Of a DNA stretch of 64,000 bases, positions 56,833 to 64,000 are shown one piece after another. This DNA comes from CAYPFY01 sp964410105 (lineage in GTDB: Bacteria; Bacteroidota; Ignavibacteria; UBA10030; SZUA-254). Location of the stretch: contig CAYPFY010000001.1 of the NCBI GenBank assembly GCA_964410105.1, forward strand, positions 124,001 through 188,000, written 5' to 3'. The translations under genes and the position numbers were made by a program. The number at the start of each line of letters is the position of its first letter. Position 1 is the stretch's first letter. Below the pieces are notes generated by a model. That model did not search any database and was not told the DNA's origin. It worked only from the letters and a program-made list of their open reading frames with translations.

Positions 56833-59006
56833 TTCACGACCATGAATTTGCCCCGTTTGACATCATGTGTCGCTTTGTCTTCGACCGTGAAGAGGTAGAG
56901 TCCCGTGGCAACTGCCTGGTCAAAGCGCGTGATCAGGTTCCAGGCATGCTCGCCGCCGGCGAACTCGGCCTGAGTCGAACGGTCGCCGAATTCCTTGAAC
57001 CAGTCGATCCCCTCTCCGGCGTATGTCGATGCGTCGTGGTCAAGGATCGCGACCACATCGCCGGCAAGAGTATAGATCCGTATTTCGCACCGGGACGGAA
57101 GATTGTAGAAATAGATTTTTCGGAGCCGCTCACGCGATCCATCCCAGTAAGCATTGACATAATAGGGATTGGGATAGACGCCGACGGGGGTCGATTTGTC
57201 GGCCACAGGCACGGTTCCCGGTATCGCCCGGTGAAAAGACTTCGCGCTCTCGAGCGTGTCGGTGTCGAATGCCGATACGGCGTAAAGGTACTGCCAACCG
57301 TTGAGATTCGTCGCCGAAGTTCCCTTTGGGGGAAAACGGTACCAGTACTGGACGGTATCGCCGGGAAAAGTCTTGGCGGAATCGAGAAGAATCTGTCCGA
57401 ATCCGGTGTTATATCCGATGCTGTCATCGGCGCGGTCGAACTCGCCGACGAGCGGGATATTCGACAAAAAATTCGCATGGTCCAGGAAATCTTCCCCCGC
57501 GTTCGACCGGTAAATCCTGTAACCCTCAAAATCTTTCTTTCCCGAAACGGGGTCGATCGATTCTTCGGCGGAGGTCTTATCCCAGTAGAGGACGACGGAC
57601 TGGTTTTCGACGACGGCGCGCGATTTCGGCCTGTGGGGAGGAGCGGGGAGGAGATAGCGCGTGATCCTGCCGTCTGGTTCGTACCGGAGCCCGACCTGCG
57701 TCGGGGAGACGGAATCGCGGCGGGCGATATCCTCGCCCGGGTCAAGCCTGTCGTTCCCGTTCGCATCTTCCCCGTCATAGGTCTGCTGCGCCCTGACCGC
57801 GTGCTCGTAAAGAGTTTTTCTCTGATCGGGAGTGTCCATCCTGGCGGGTAACGAACCGAATTTCTTCGCGCAGATGACCGCATAGACGACTTCGACCGAA
57901 TCGCCCGGGCCGAGTCGGGTGAAGGGCCCCGTCGAGAGAAGATTCGTGACGTTCCGCGGGTTCACGCGCAGCGCGTCGATGTAGGGCTGCGGCATCGACT
58001 GCGTCATCCGCGAGTACCTGCTGAAAAAGGGGACGGGATCGTAATCGGCGTTCGGCGCGGCGTACCAGAGCGCGTTCGGGTCGTTTTGCCTGAAACCCCA
58101 CGCGTTATAATAAGTATTGCGATGAAGATCTGCGAGGGAATCGACGCTCGTCGGCAGCGGAGTCGTCCCGAGCAGTTTTACGCCGAGATAGCTGTCGGCA
58201 GGGGGCGGATCGGGGACCCCGCTGAAGTCGAAGGAGTACGCCATCCTCTGCGTGGAATCGTAACCCTCCCCCGTGTAATCGAAGTATCCGGTCGTCCCGG
58301 GGCGCACCAGAAAGGTATTGCGAACGACCCCATCGTACCAGAGGCCGACATAGACCGAATCGAGAGTGTCGACCGCATTCTCGTTGAAGACCTGATACCG
58401 CAGGATGACGAAAAAATCGGCGGCGGAGAAGTCCCAGGCATAACTCTCCTGGTGAACGCGTATCCCCAGCGGCGTATGGTTCTGTATTGAATCGCCGGTG
58501 GAGGGAATGACGGTGAACCGGTCGTAGTAATCGCACACAAAATCTTGGTGGCTGACGGCGAGCTGAGTCGACTGGGCCCCGGCCGGGCGGTCGTCGGAGA
58601 GAGTCGAGAGCTCGAGGATGCCCCCGCCGAGCGGGGTGTTGAATTCAAATCCGTCGATGAGCGGTTGCGTGGAGGAGCGGCTGGAGCGGTCGCTTGCGCC
58701 GGTCGTGACGAGGAGCTGCCCCCTTCTCTGGGCTCCGACCCAGAGTCCTCCCTGGTAGATGTGCTCGATTCGGGAACCGATCGGATACTCGCACGAGGGC
58801 TGGTTGGGCCAGAACGCATTGCGCGTTCCGATCGTTCCGAAGTTCGTGATGGTCAGGCCGATCTTGCCGACCGACGTGAACATGCCTTCGACATCGTCAA
58901 AAATTTTTCGTAAACCGAGCGGATCGTCTGCTGCTGCTGCCGGTGAGGTTCCCTGGACGCTTGCCGAGATGAGGATGCAAGAGATCCAGAAAAAGCGCTG
59001 TATCAT
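56829..59006 (-). CDS. Large secreted protein with a C-terminal sorting-like domain
   Basis: From the ATG at 59006 the product is 725 residues with a signal peptide (about 1-25, SPAAAA). The central part is beta-rich without a named family, includes FNENAVDTLDSVYVGLWYDG, and has a repeat-like region near SPTQVGLRYEPDG with fibronectin-like strands (DGRITRYLLPAPPHRPKSRAV). The end (GVYPNPYYVNAYWDG, EIRIYTLAGDVVAIL, GLYLFTVED, KRGKFMVVK) resembles a type IX C-terminal sorting domain. It is the first gene of the surface operon, so its upstream region carries the operon control signals. Confidence 0.83.
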   Translation of the reverse strand: MIQRFFWISCILISASVQGTSPAAAADDPLGLRKIFDDVEGMFTSVGKIGLTITNFGTIGTRNAFWPNQPSCEYPIGSRIEHIYQGGLWVGAQRRGQLLVTTGASDRSSRSSTQPLIDGFEFNTPLGGGILELSTLSDDRPAGAQSTQLAVSHQDFVCDYYDRFTVIPSTGDSIQNHTPLGIRVHQESYAWDFSAADFFVILRYQVFNENAVDTLDSVYVGLWYDGVVRNTFLVRPGTTGYFDYTGEGYDSTQRMAYSFDFSGVPDPPPADSYLGVKLLGTTPLPTSVDSLADLHRNTYYNAWGFRQNDPNALWYAAPNADYDPVPFFSRYSRMTQSMPQPYIDALRVNPRNVTNLLSTGPFTRLGPGDSVEVVYAVICAKKFGSLPARMDTPDQRKTLYEHAVRAQQTYDGEDANGNDRLDPGEDIARRDSVSPTQVGLRYEPDGRITRYLLPAPPHRPKSRAVVENQSVVLYWDKTSAEESIDPVSGKKDFEGYRIYRSNAGEDFLDHANFLSNIPLVGEFDRADDSIGYNTGFGQILLDSAKTFPGDTVQYWYRFPPKGTSATNLNGWQYLYAVSAFDTDTLESAKSFHRAIPGTVPVADKSTPVGVYPNPYYVNAYWDGSRERLRKIYFYNLPSRCEIRIYTLAGDVVAILDHDASTYAGEGIDWFKEFGDRSTQAEFAGGEHAWNLITRFDQAVATGLYLFTVEDKATHDVKRGKFMVVK

Positions 59007-59098
59007 CCTACGACATGTGCGATTGGTACTCGTGAGTGAATGCGGGGAACGGGTGAATATACCGTATTCCTCGGCGAAAAACAAAAGGTAAGATTAAG

Positions 59099-59135
59099 AA
59101 TGACTTAAAAATCATTATTAGAAAATTCTAATAAT
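59099..59135. promoter_or_regulatory. Operator-like palindromes
   Basis: ATTATTAGAA (59114-59123) and TTCTAATAAT (59126-59135) form a perfect 10+10 inverted repeat with a 2-base spacer. It covers the predicted -10 box of the minus-strand operon. A second, shorter repeat, AATGA (59099-59103) and TCATT (59112-59116), overlaps it. The AATGAT-like words recall Fur-family sites, but the regulator cannot be named from this. Confidence 0.65.
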
Positions 59136-59156
59136 TCGCCTCTTGACACTATTCAA
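59128..59156 (-). promoter_or_regulatory. Promoter of the seven-gene surface operon
   Basis: On the minus strand TTGAAT (59151-59156) and TATTAG (59128-59133) are 17 bases apart. The -10 box lies inside the 59114-59135 palindrome, so a bound protein would block it. Confidence 0.45.
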
Positions 59157-59171
59157 AGTTTTCTTTAAGAT
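59143..59171 (+). promoter_or_regulatory. Promoter of the candidate small RNA
   Basis: A perfect TTGACA (59143-59148), 17 bases and TAAGAT (59166-59171) on the plus strand predict a start near 59178. Its -35 box interleaves with that of the divergent surface operon. Confidence 0.6.
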
Positions 59172-59177
59172 AATGCA

Positions 59178-59266
59178 CGTCATTCTGCTCGTGCCTAGTC
59201 CCTATGGGCATCGGCAGATTTAGAAGAAACGCCCAGGCAAGCCCCCGACCTGGGCGTTTTACTTTT
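59178..59266 (+). ncRNA. Candidate small RNA of about 85-90 bases
   Basis: No reading frame with a ribosome site exists between the plus-strand promoter and the strong terminator. The predicted RNA begins near 59178, has possible short hairpins (GCACG 59175-59179 with CGTGC 59190-59194; TGCC 59192-59195 with GGCA 59207-59210, mutually exclusive) and ends in the 10-bp terminator stem. It matches no RNA family I recognise. The tRNA that follows has its own promoter, so this is not simply a tRNA leader. Confidence 0.5.
59228..59266 (+). terminator. Intrinsic terminator of the candidate small RNA
   Basis: AACGCCCAGG (59228-59237) pairs perfectly with CCTGGGCGTT (59249-59258) around an 11-base loop; the stem is followed by TT-AC-TTTT. 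It acts on plus-strand transcription. Confidence 0.8.
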
Positions 59267-59268
59267 CG

Positions 59269-59297
59269 TTGTATTTCCCCCTGAATTGGAGTATATT
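59269..59297 (+). promoter_or_regulatory. Promoter of tRNA-Ser(GGA)
   Basis: TTGTAT (59269-59274) and TATATT (59292-59297) are 17 bases apart and place the transcript start within a few bases of the tRNA 5' end at 59306. Confidence 0.65.
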
Positions 59298-59305
59298 GTA
59301 GCCCC

Positions 59306-59392
59306 GGAAAGGTGCAGGAGTGGTTTAACTGGCACGCCTGGAGAGCGTGTGTACCCGAAAGGGTACCGAGAGTTCGAATCTCTCCCTTTCCG
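59306..59392 (+). tRNA. tRNA-Ser (anticodon GGA)
   Basis: The 87-base sequence folds with acceptor arm GGAAAGG/CCTTTCC and discriminator G, anticodon arm CACGC-CTGGAGA-GCGTG giving anticodon GGA for UCC/UCU codons, a long variable arm (TACCC/GGGTA) and the TTCGAAT T-loop. CCA is not encoded. Confidence 0.94.
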
Positions 59393-59504
59393 CTCCCCCG
59401 CCCGTCGTCCGTTTTCGCCTGCCTTGTGCGAAAAGAGCGATTATTTGCCAGAGGAGAGATTTTTCCGTACTTTAACGGTTGACCCCCAACAATTCCTTCT
59501 CCCT

Positions 59505-60800
59505 GTGAGATTTATTGCGTTCCAGCTCGCATGCTGTGTCCTCGCCGGCGCGAACCTCGCCACCACCGCCCAGACGAAGCCCATCCACGTGATCACAATC
59601 GATGGGGCAATTAACCCTGCGACGTCGGACTATATCCACGAATCGATCGACGCCGCCGCCGCGGCGCACGCGCAGTGTCTCATCATCCAGCTGAATACAC
59701 CCGGCGGGCTCCTCAAATCGACCCGTGTAATCGTTTCCGATTTTTTGACCTCCCCGCTGCCGATAGTCGTCTATGTGTCCCCGTCGGGCTCCCAGGCCGC
59801 CTCCGCAGGGGTCTTCGTCACGCTGGCCGCCCATCTGGCCGTGATGGCTCCGGGCACGAACATCGGCGCCGCACACCCGGTCACCATCGGAGAAGGGGGC
59901 CAGGATTCGGTGATGATGGGCAAGGTGACCAACGACGCCGCGGCCTTCATCAGGACGATCAGCGAGAGGAGGAACCGGAACGTCAGGTGGGCAGAGGACG
60001 CCGTCCGGAGGAGCTTGTCCATCACCGAGACCGAAGCGCTCAAGAAGCATGTCATCGACACGGTCGCCGCGAATCTGGGCGAACTGATCTCATTCGCCGA
60101 CGGAAAAACCGTTACCACCCCTCAGGGTACCATCACCCTCCACACGCGGGGAGCGGAGGTCGTAAAATTCGAAAAAACATTCCAGCAGCGCGTGCTCGAC
60201 ATCCTGAGCGACCCAAACATCGCCTATATTTTCATGATGCTCGGCTTTTACGGCCTTCTTTTTGAGCTTTATAACCCCGGCTCGATCCTGCCCGGAATCG
60301 TGGGCGTGATCAGCCTGATCATCGCATTCTATTCCTTCCACACCCTTCCGATAAATTACGCGGGCCTGGCGCTGATCATTTTCTCGATCGTTCTTTTTGT
60401 CCTCGACCTGAAACTTGCGAGCCACGGGGTTCTGACCGTCGGGGGGATCGCCTCCCTCGGCATCGGGTCACTGATGCTCGTTCGCGGGGAGACGCAGTTC
60501 GACGTCGTAGCGATCTCCTGGAAACTGATCCTCATCGTGGTCGCGTTCACGGCGGCCTTCTTCATCTTCGCCATCGGGATGGGAGTGCGCGCGCAGCGTC
60601 GCAAACCGACCACCGGCATCGAGGGGATCATCGACCAGACCGGCGAGGCGGTGACGGATCTGAACCCCGAGGGGCAGATCAAGATCCACGGCGAGATCTG
60701 GAGGGCAAGGAGCCTCGACGGGAGCCTGCCGAAAGGCGCTCGGGTCCGGACGACGGGGCTCGATAATCTCACCCTTGAAGTCCGGAGACTTGACACATAA
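59505..60800 (+). CDS. NfeD family membrane serine protease
   Basis: The 431-residue product has a signal peptide (about 1-24) and a ClpP-like serine protease domain (about 26-240, IQLNTPGGLLKSTR and SGSQAASAGVFVTLAAH with the catalytic Ser-Ala-Gly and a later Lys). Four or five membrane helices follow (about 255-370) and then an NfeD OB-fold (about 375-431, GIEGIIDQTGEAVTDLNPEGQIKIHGEIW). Such proteases cleave stomatin-type partners. GTG at 59505 is the best start; no strong ribosome site is present, and a TTG near 59447 is an alternative. Confidence 0.85.
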   Translation: MRFIAFQLACCVLAGANLATTAQTKPIHVITIDGAINPATSDYIHESIDAAAAAHAQCLIIQLNTPGGLLKSTRVIVSDFLTSPLPIVVYVSPSGSQAASAGVFVTLAAHLAVMAPGTNIGAAHPVTIGEGGQDSVMMGKVTNDAAAFIRTISERRNRNVRWAEDAVRRSLSITETEALKKHVIDTVAANLGELISFADGKTVTTPQGTITLHTRGAEVVKFEKTFQQRVLDILSDPNIAYIFMMLGFYGLLFELYNPGSILPGIVGVISLIIAFYSFHTLPINYAGLALIIFSIVLFVLDLKLASHGVLTVGGIASLGIGSLMLVRGETQFDVVAISWKLILIVVAFTAAFFIFAIGMGVRAQRRKPTTGIEGIIDQTGEAVTDLNPEGQIKIHGEIWRARSLDGSLPKGARVRTTGLDNLTLEVRRLDT

Positions 60801-60813
60801 TATGGAGGTCGAC

Positions 60814-61569
60814 ATGCAGATTTTTTCGGCAATTCTTTTCGTGGCGGTCCTTTTCGCAGTGATCATCCTCTCCAACGCGATCCGGGTGCTGAGGGAGTAC
60901 GAGCGGGGGGTGATTTTCCGGCTCGGCCGCCTGATCGGCGCCAAGGGCCCCGGGATCATATTCCTGATCCCGATCGTGGATCGTATCGTCAAGGTCAGCC
61001 TCCGGACGGTCGTCCTCGACGTTCCGCCGCAGGATGTGATCACCAAAGACAACGTCTCCATAAAGGTGAATGCGGTCGTTTATTTCCGGGTCGTGAACCC
61101 CGAAAAATCGATCGTGGAAGTGGAGAATTTCCTGTTCGCCACCTCGCAACTCTCCCAGACCACTTTGAGGAGCATTCTGGGGCAGTCGGAGCTCGACGAG
61201 CTTCTTTCCCAGCGGGATAAAATCAACCAGGAGCTGCAGGAAATCATCGACGAGCATACCGAGCCCTGGGGGATCAAGGTATCGAACGTCGAGGTCAAGC
61301 AGATCGACCTCCCGATCGAGATGCAGCGTGCCATGGCGAAGCAGGCGGAAGCGGAGCGGGAGCGTCGGGCGAAGATCGTGCATGCCGACGGCGAATTCCA
61401 GGCCAGCCAGAAGCTGTCGGATGCCGCGGCCGTCATCTCCGCGAACCCTGTCGCCCTCCAGCTCCGGTTCCTCCAGACGCTCACCGAGGTGGCGGCCGAC
61501 AAAAACTCCACGATCCTGTTCCCTGTGCCGATCGATCTCCTGGAGCCCTTCCTGGCACGGAAAAAATGA
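60814..61569 (+). CDS. Slipin/SPFH (band 7) membrane protein
   Basis: A 251-residue protein with one N-terminal helix (about 3-23) and an SPFH domain (REYERGVIFRLGRLIGAKGPGIIFLIPIVDRIVKVSLR, then VVLDVPPQDVITKDNVSIKVNAVVYFRV) and a charged helical region (EIMQRAMAKQAEAERERRAKI-like). Slipins pair with NfeD proteases, which fits the gene immediately upstream. The ATG at 60814 follows TGGAGGT. Its stop ends directly before the polymerase start. Confidence 0.92.
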   Translation: MQIFSAILFVAVLFAVIILSNAIRVLREYERGVIFRLGRLIGAKGPGIIFLIPIVDRIVKVSLRTVVLDVPPQDVITKDNVSIKVNAVVYFRVVNPEKSIVEVENFLFATSQLSQTTLRSILGQSELDELLSQRDKINQELQEIIDEHTEPWGIKVSNVEVKQIDLPIEMQRAMAKQAEAERERRAKIVHADGEFQASQKLSDAAAVISANPVALQLRFLQTLTEVAADKNSTILFPVPIDLLEPFLARKK

Positions 61570-63930
61570 ATGAACCCCCTCCTTTACGGATCGAACGGGG
61601 AGGAGAATCTTGTCGCGGTCCAGCCTGTCGGCGACAGGCTCATGCGCCTTTATTTCCGCCGGGTGAACGGAGGCATAACCTCCACAGACGAGAACTTTTA
61701 CCCCTTTTTTTTCGTCTCAACCCCCAGCTACCTTGAGGGATTCGCCCCCCGTCACTGGGTGAAGAAGCTCTCGGGCGAGAACCACTTCAACCACATCTGC
61801 GCCTTCAACGGATGGTCCGATATGTGGGATGCCGTCCGCCACATGCTCAGCCGTTACGAATCGGAAACCTCCACCTCCGTCGAAAGCTTCGCCGAACTTC
61901 CATTTCTCCATCTCCGGCCCGATGCCGTGTCTCAGTTCCTGCTCGAGACGGGGAGGACGCTCTTCAAGGGGATGGATTTCGGCGACGTTCATCGGCTCCA
62001 GCTCGATATCGAGACCTATTCCCCGAAAAATCCCCGGGGCTTCAGCAACGCCGAGAGGCCGGAGGACAGGATAACCGTGATCGCCCTTTCGGACAGCCGG
62101 GGGTGGGAAGAAGCCATCACCGGCAGGGAGCTCACCGAAAAGGAGATGCTCGAAAAACTCATCGCCGTGATCCGTGAGAAGGATCCGGACGTCATCGAGG
62201 GGCATAATATTTACAATTTTGATCTTCCCTATATCCTGAAGAGATGCGAGCTGCACGGCGTGGAGCCCGCCTTCGGACGCGACGGCTCCGCTCCCCGGTC
62301 GTTTGATTCCCGCACATCGTTTGCGGAGAGGGCCATCGAATACAGCGCCCATGAAATCCCGGGACGCCACATTGTCGACACCTGGCTGCTGCTGCAGGCC
62401 TATGACGTTTCGAAGCGCACTCTTGAGTCCTACGGGCTGAAGTATGCGGCGAAGCACTTCGGTTTCGCGCGCGAAGACGGGCTCTACCTCAGGCCCGACC
62501 GCATCTCCTGGTACTGGGATAACGAGCCAGATCTGCTCGTCCGCTACGCCCTGGATGATGTCCGGGAGACCCGCCAGCTGAGCGAGCATCTCTCGCCGAG
62601 CACGTTTTATGTTACGCAGATGATCCCGTATAACTTCGGGACGGCGGCCCGGATGGGCTCGGCTGCGAAAATCGAGTCCCTCCTGCTCCGTGAATATGTG
62701 AGGCAGAAGCATTCTGTCCCGCAGCCCGAGCCTGGGATGCAGACATCCGGGGGATACGCCGATATCTTCTATACGGGGGTCCTGGGTCCGGTGGTCGACG
62801 CCGACGTGGAATCGCTCTATCCGTCGATCATGATCGCCGACAAGATCGCCCCGGCGAGGGAATCGCTCGGGATATTCACCTCCCTGCTCGAGAATCTCAC
62901 GCGGATGCGGCTGGAGGCGAAGCGCAGGATGAAGGAGTCGACCGATCGGCCGGAAATCTTCCGGCATGATGCGATGCAGTCCTCATTCAAAATTCTCATC
63001 AACTCGTTTTACGGATATCTGGGCTATAGCCGGGGGCTTTTCAACGATATGGAAGCGGCCGATGCGGTCACACGGCGGGGCCAGATGCTTTTGAGGCAGC
63101 TGATTGAGGAGATCGGAATCCGGGGAGGAAAGGTGGCCGAGGTGGACACCGACGGGATTTTCTTCGTTCCCCCTCCCGCTGTAAGAACGGAGAAGGCGGA
63201 AAGGGAATTTGTGGAAAAACTTCCCCTCCCGAAGGGGATCACCCTTCTGATCAACGGCCGGTTCAAGAAGATGCTCAGCTACAAGATGAAAAACTACGCC
63301 CTCCTCGGCTATGACGACCGGATCCGGATCAAGGGATCGTCGCTCATCTCGCGCAACATCGAAAAATTCGGGAGGAATTTCATCCAGGCCTGTATCGACC
63401 GGATTCTCAACGGAAACATCGCGGCCCTGCATGAGCTTTACGCGAGCCTTCACCGGGATATTGCGGGTCGCAAGCTCGCCGTCGGGGATTTCTCCCGGAC
63501 GGAGACTCTCAAAGAAACAGCCGGGGATTATTCGTCCGCGGTCGAGCTCCAGGCGAGAAACCGGGCCGCAAGTTATGAAGTCGCCCTCGCGGCGGGGCTG
63601 GACTGGAAACCGGGCGACAAGATCACGTATTACATCACGGGAGCGGATGTGAACATCCGGGGGTTTGAGAATTGCAAGCTTGCCGAGGAATGGAACCCGA
63701 GCGACCCGGATGAGAATATTGCCTACTATCTCCGGAGGCTCGACGAGTTCTCAAAAAAATTCGAGCCCTTCTTCACGGCGCGGGATTTTCACGCAATTTT
63801 CTCGGTCGACGATCTTTTCGGGTTTTCGCCCGCGGGGATAAAGATTCAGACGCTTCAGCTGGATCGCCCGGAGGAGCCGGCCGAGGAACGGATCGAGCCA
63901 AAAATCTGGCTCGATCAGCACGTTCAGTAG
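61570..63930 (+). CDS. Family B DNA polymerase with proofreading exonuclease
   Basis: The 786-residue polymerase has all 3'-5' exonuclease motifs: Exo I Asp146-Ile-Glu148, Exo II Asn213-x4-Asp218 (NIYNFD) and Exo III Tyr326-x3-Asp330. Polymerase motif A is DADVESLYPS (410-419), motif B KILINSFYGYLG (from Lys474) and motif C Asp526-Thr-Asp528-Gly529, where Gly replaces the Ser of the usual DTDS. It is close to archaeal-type and DNA polymerase II-type B enzymes and would act in repair or bypass synthesis, since bacterial replication uses PolC/DnaE. It begins one base after the slipin stop, so NfeD, slipin and polymerase are cotranscribed. Confidence 0.9.
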   Translation: MNPLLYGSNGEENLVAVQPVGDRLMRLYFRRVNGGITSTDENFYPFFFVSTPSYLEGFAPRHWVKKLSGENHFNHICAFNGWSDMWDAVRHMLSRYESETSTSVESFAELPFLHLRPDAVSQFLLETGRTLFKGMDFGDVHRLQLDIETYSPKNPRGFSNAERPEDRITVIALSDSRGWEEAITGRELTEKEMLEKLIAVIREKDPDVIEGHNIYNFDLPYILKRCELHGVEPAFGRDGSAPRSFDSRTSFAERAIEYSAHEIPGRHIVDTWLLLQAYDVSKRTLESYGLKYAAKHFGFAREDGLYLRPDRISWYWDNEPDLLVRYALDDVRETRQLSEHLSPSTFYVTQMIPYNFGTAARMGSAAKIESLLLREYVRQKHSVPQPEPGMQTSGGYADIFYTGVLGPVVDADVESLYPSIMIADKIAPARESLGIFTSLLENLTRMRLEAKRRMKESTDRPEIFRHDAMQSSFKILINSFYGYLGYSRGLFNDMEAADAVTRRGQMLLRQLIEEIGIRGGKVAEVDTDGIFFVPPPAVRTEKAEREFVEKLPLPKGITLLINGRFKKMLSYKMKNYALLGYDDRIRIKGSSLISRNIEKFGRNFIQACIDRILNGNIAALHELYASLHRDIAGRKLAVGDFSRTETLKETAGDYSSAVELQARNRAASYEVALAAGLDWKPGDKITYYITGADVNIRGFENCKLAEEWNPSDPDENIAYYLRRLDEFSKKFEPFFTARDFHAIFSVDDLFGFSPAGIKIQTLQLDRPEEPAEERIEPKIWLDQHVQ

Positions 63931-63934
63931 GAAA

Positions 63935-64000
63935 TCAGCCGCGGGAGACGGGTCGGTTTGCCTGGGCCCATGATCTGATGTAAGCCACGATGTCTATCGT
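63935..64000 (-). CDS. 3' end of a cytochrome c-like gene (partial)
   Basis: The last 21 codons on the minus strand read TIDIVAYIRSWAQANRPVSRG and then stop. The phrase D-I-V-A-Y-I-R-S-W is the usual C-terminal helix of class I c-type cytochromes. The haem motif CxxCH and the rest lie beyond the window. The ccm cluster at 19.6-24.6 kb shows that such proteins can be matured here. Confidence 0.5.
   Translation of the reverse strand, partial: TIDIVAYIRSWAQANRPVSRG

Noticed and set aside
59286..59504. An upstream extension of the NfeD reading frame
   Set aside because: It runs through the tRNA-Ser gene, so it cannot be coding; a GTG at 59505 starts a proper signal peptide.
61717..62967. A 416-codon frame on the minus strand
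   Set aside because: It is a shadow of the family B polymerase; all its sequence is Arg/Gly/Pro-rich and carries no motif.

Overview
The window (about 59 percent G+C by eye, densely coded, many 4-base ATGA overlaps) looks like a chromosomal segment of a Gram-negative bacterium of the Bacteroidota/Ignavibacteria (FCB) group. The signs are a type IX-style C-terminal sorting domain (NPFNPSTTIRY) on a giant surface protein, a PorV/PorQ-family outer-membrane protein beside a TonB receptor with a carboxypeptidase-like domain, BamD, a DUF4834-like small membrane protein, and a full set of surface repeat proteins. Promoters that can be read are near-canonical sigma-70 (TTGxxx, 17 bases, TAxxxT) rather than the -33/-7 type of classical Bacteroidetes, which favours an Ignavibacteria-like lineage. 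This placement is inference; no 16S rRNA lies in the window. No CRISPR array, insertion sequence, prophage or rRNA was seen.

Layout. 1-1747 (minus): start of a MutS2-like gene, cvpA, yqeY and an SDR oxidoreductase. 1901-6173 (plus): a metal uptake cluster with a small His/Cys protein, a porin-like beta-barrel, a ZnuA-type binding protein and an ABC-3 permease fused to HEAT-like repeats, but no ATPase. 6516-9992 and 14717-18031 (plus): two giant secreted proteins that share a C-terminal domain, separated by an M13 peptidase and an ABC-2 exporter. 18151-19452 (plus): three small metal-handling proteins (Cys-rich secreted protein, zinc ribbon-DUF2318, HMA lipoprotein). 19456-24627 (minus): SUI1 and the cytochrome c maturation genes ccmA-B-C-D-E-F, with a Cys-type CcmE and no ccmG/H. 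24705-31033 (minus): FG-GAP protein, thioesterase, bamD, glutamate dehydrogenase, htpX. 31194-32748 (plus): msrPQ. 32898-35107 (minus): an A/T-richer methyltransferase plus GT87 pair flanked by imperfect direct repeats. 35525-46730: FmdB, aconitase, EamA transporter, nadA, GT9, deoxynucleoside kinase, folK, folB, glnS, gltX and tRNA-Ser(GCU). 46880-47524: a NarL-type response regulator. 47529-59006 (minus): a seven-gene surface operon. 59007-59305: a regulatory region with a perfect 10+10 palindrome, divergent promoters, a candidate small RNA with its own terminator, and the promoter of tRNA-Ser(GGA). 59505-63930 (plus): NfeD, slipin (SPFH) and a family B DNA polymerase. The last bases hold the end of a cytochrome c-like gene.

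How the parts fit. The ccm cluster and the cytochrome c end suggest respiratory c-type cytochromes; MsrPQ repairs oxidised periplasmic methionines; BamD, PorV, the TonB receptor and the sorting-domain protein point to an elaborate outer membrane and secreted-protein programme. The most interesting spots are the 59.1 kb regulatory region with its candidate small RNA, the permease-HEAT fusion lacking a local ATPase, the small-metal-protein trio, terminator-like hairpins placed directly before start codons, and the flanked low-G+C island.
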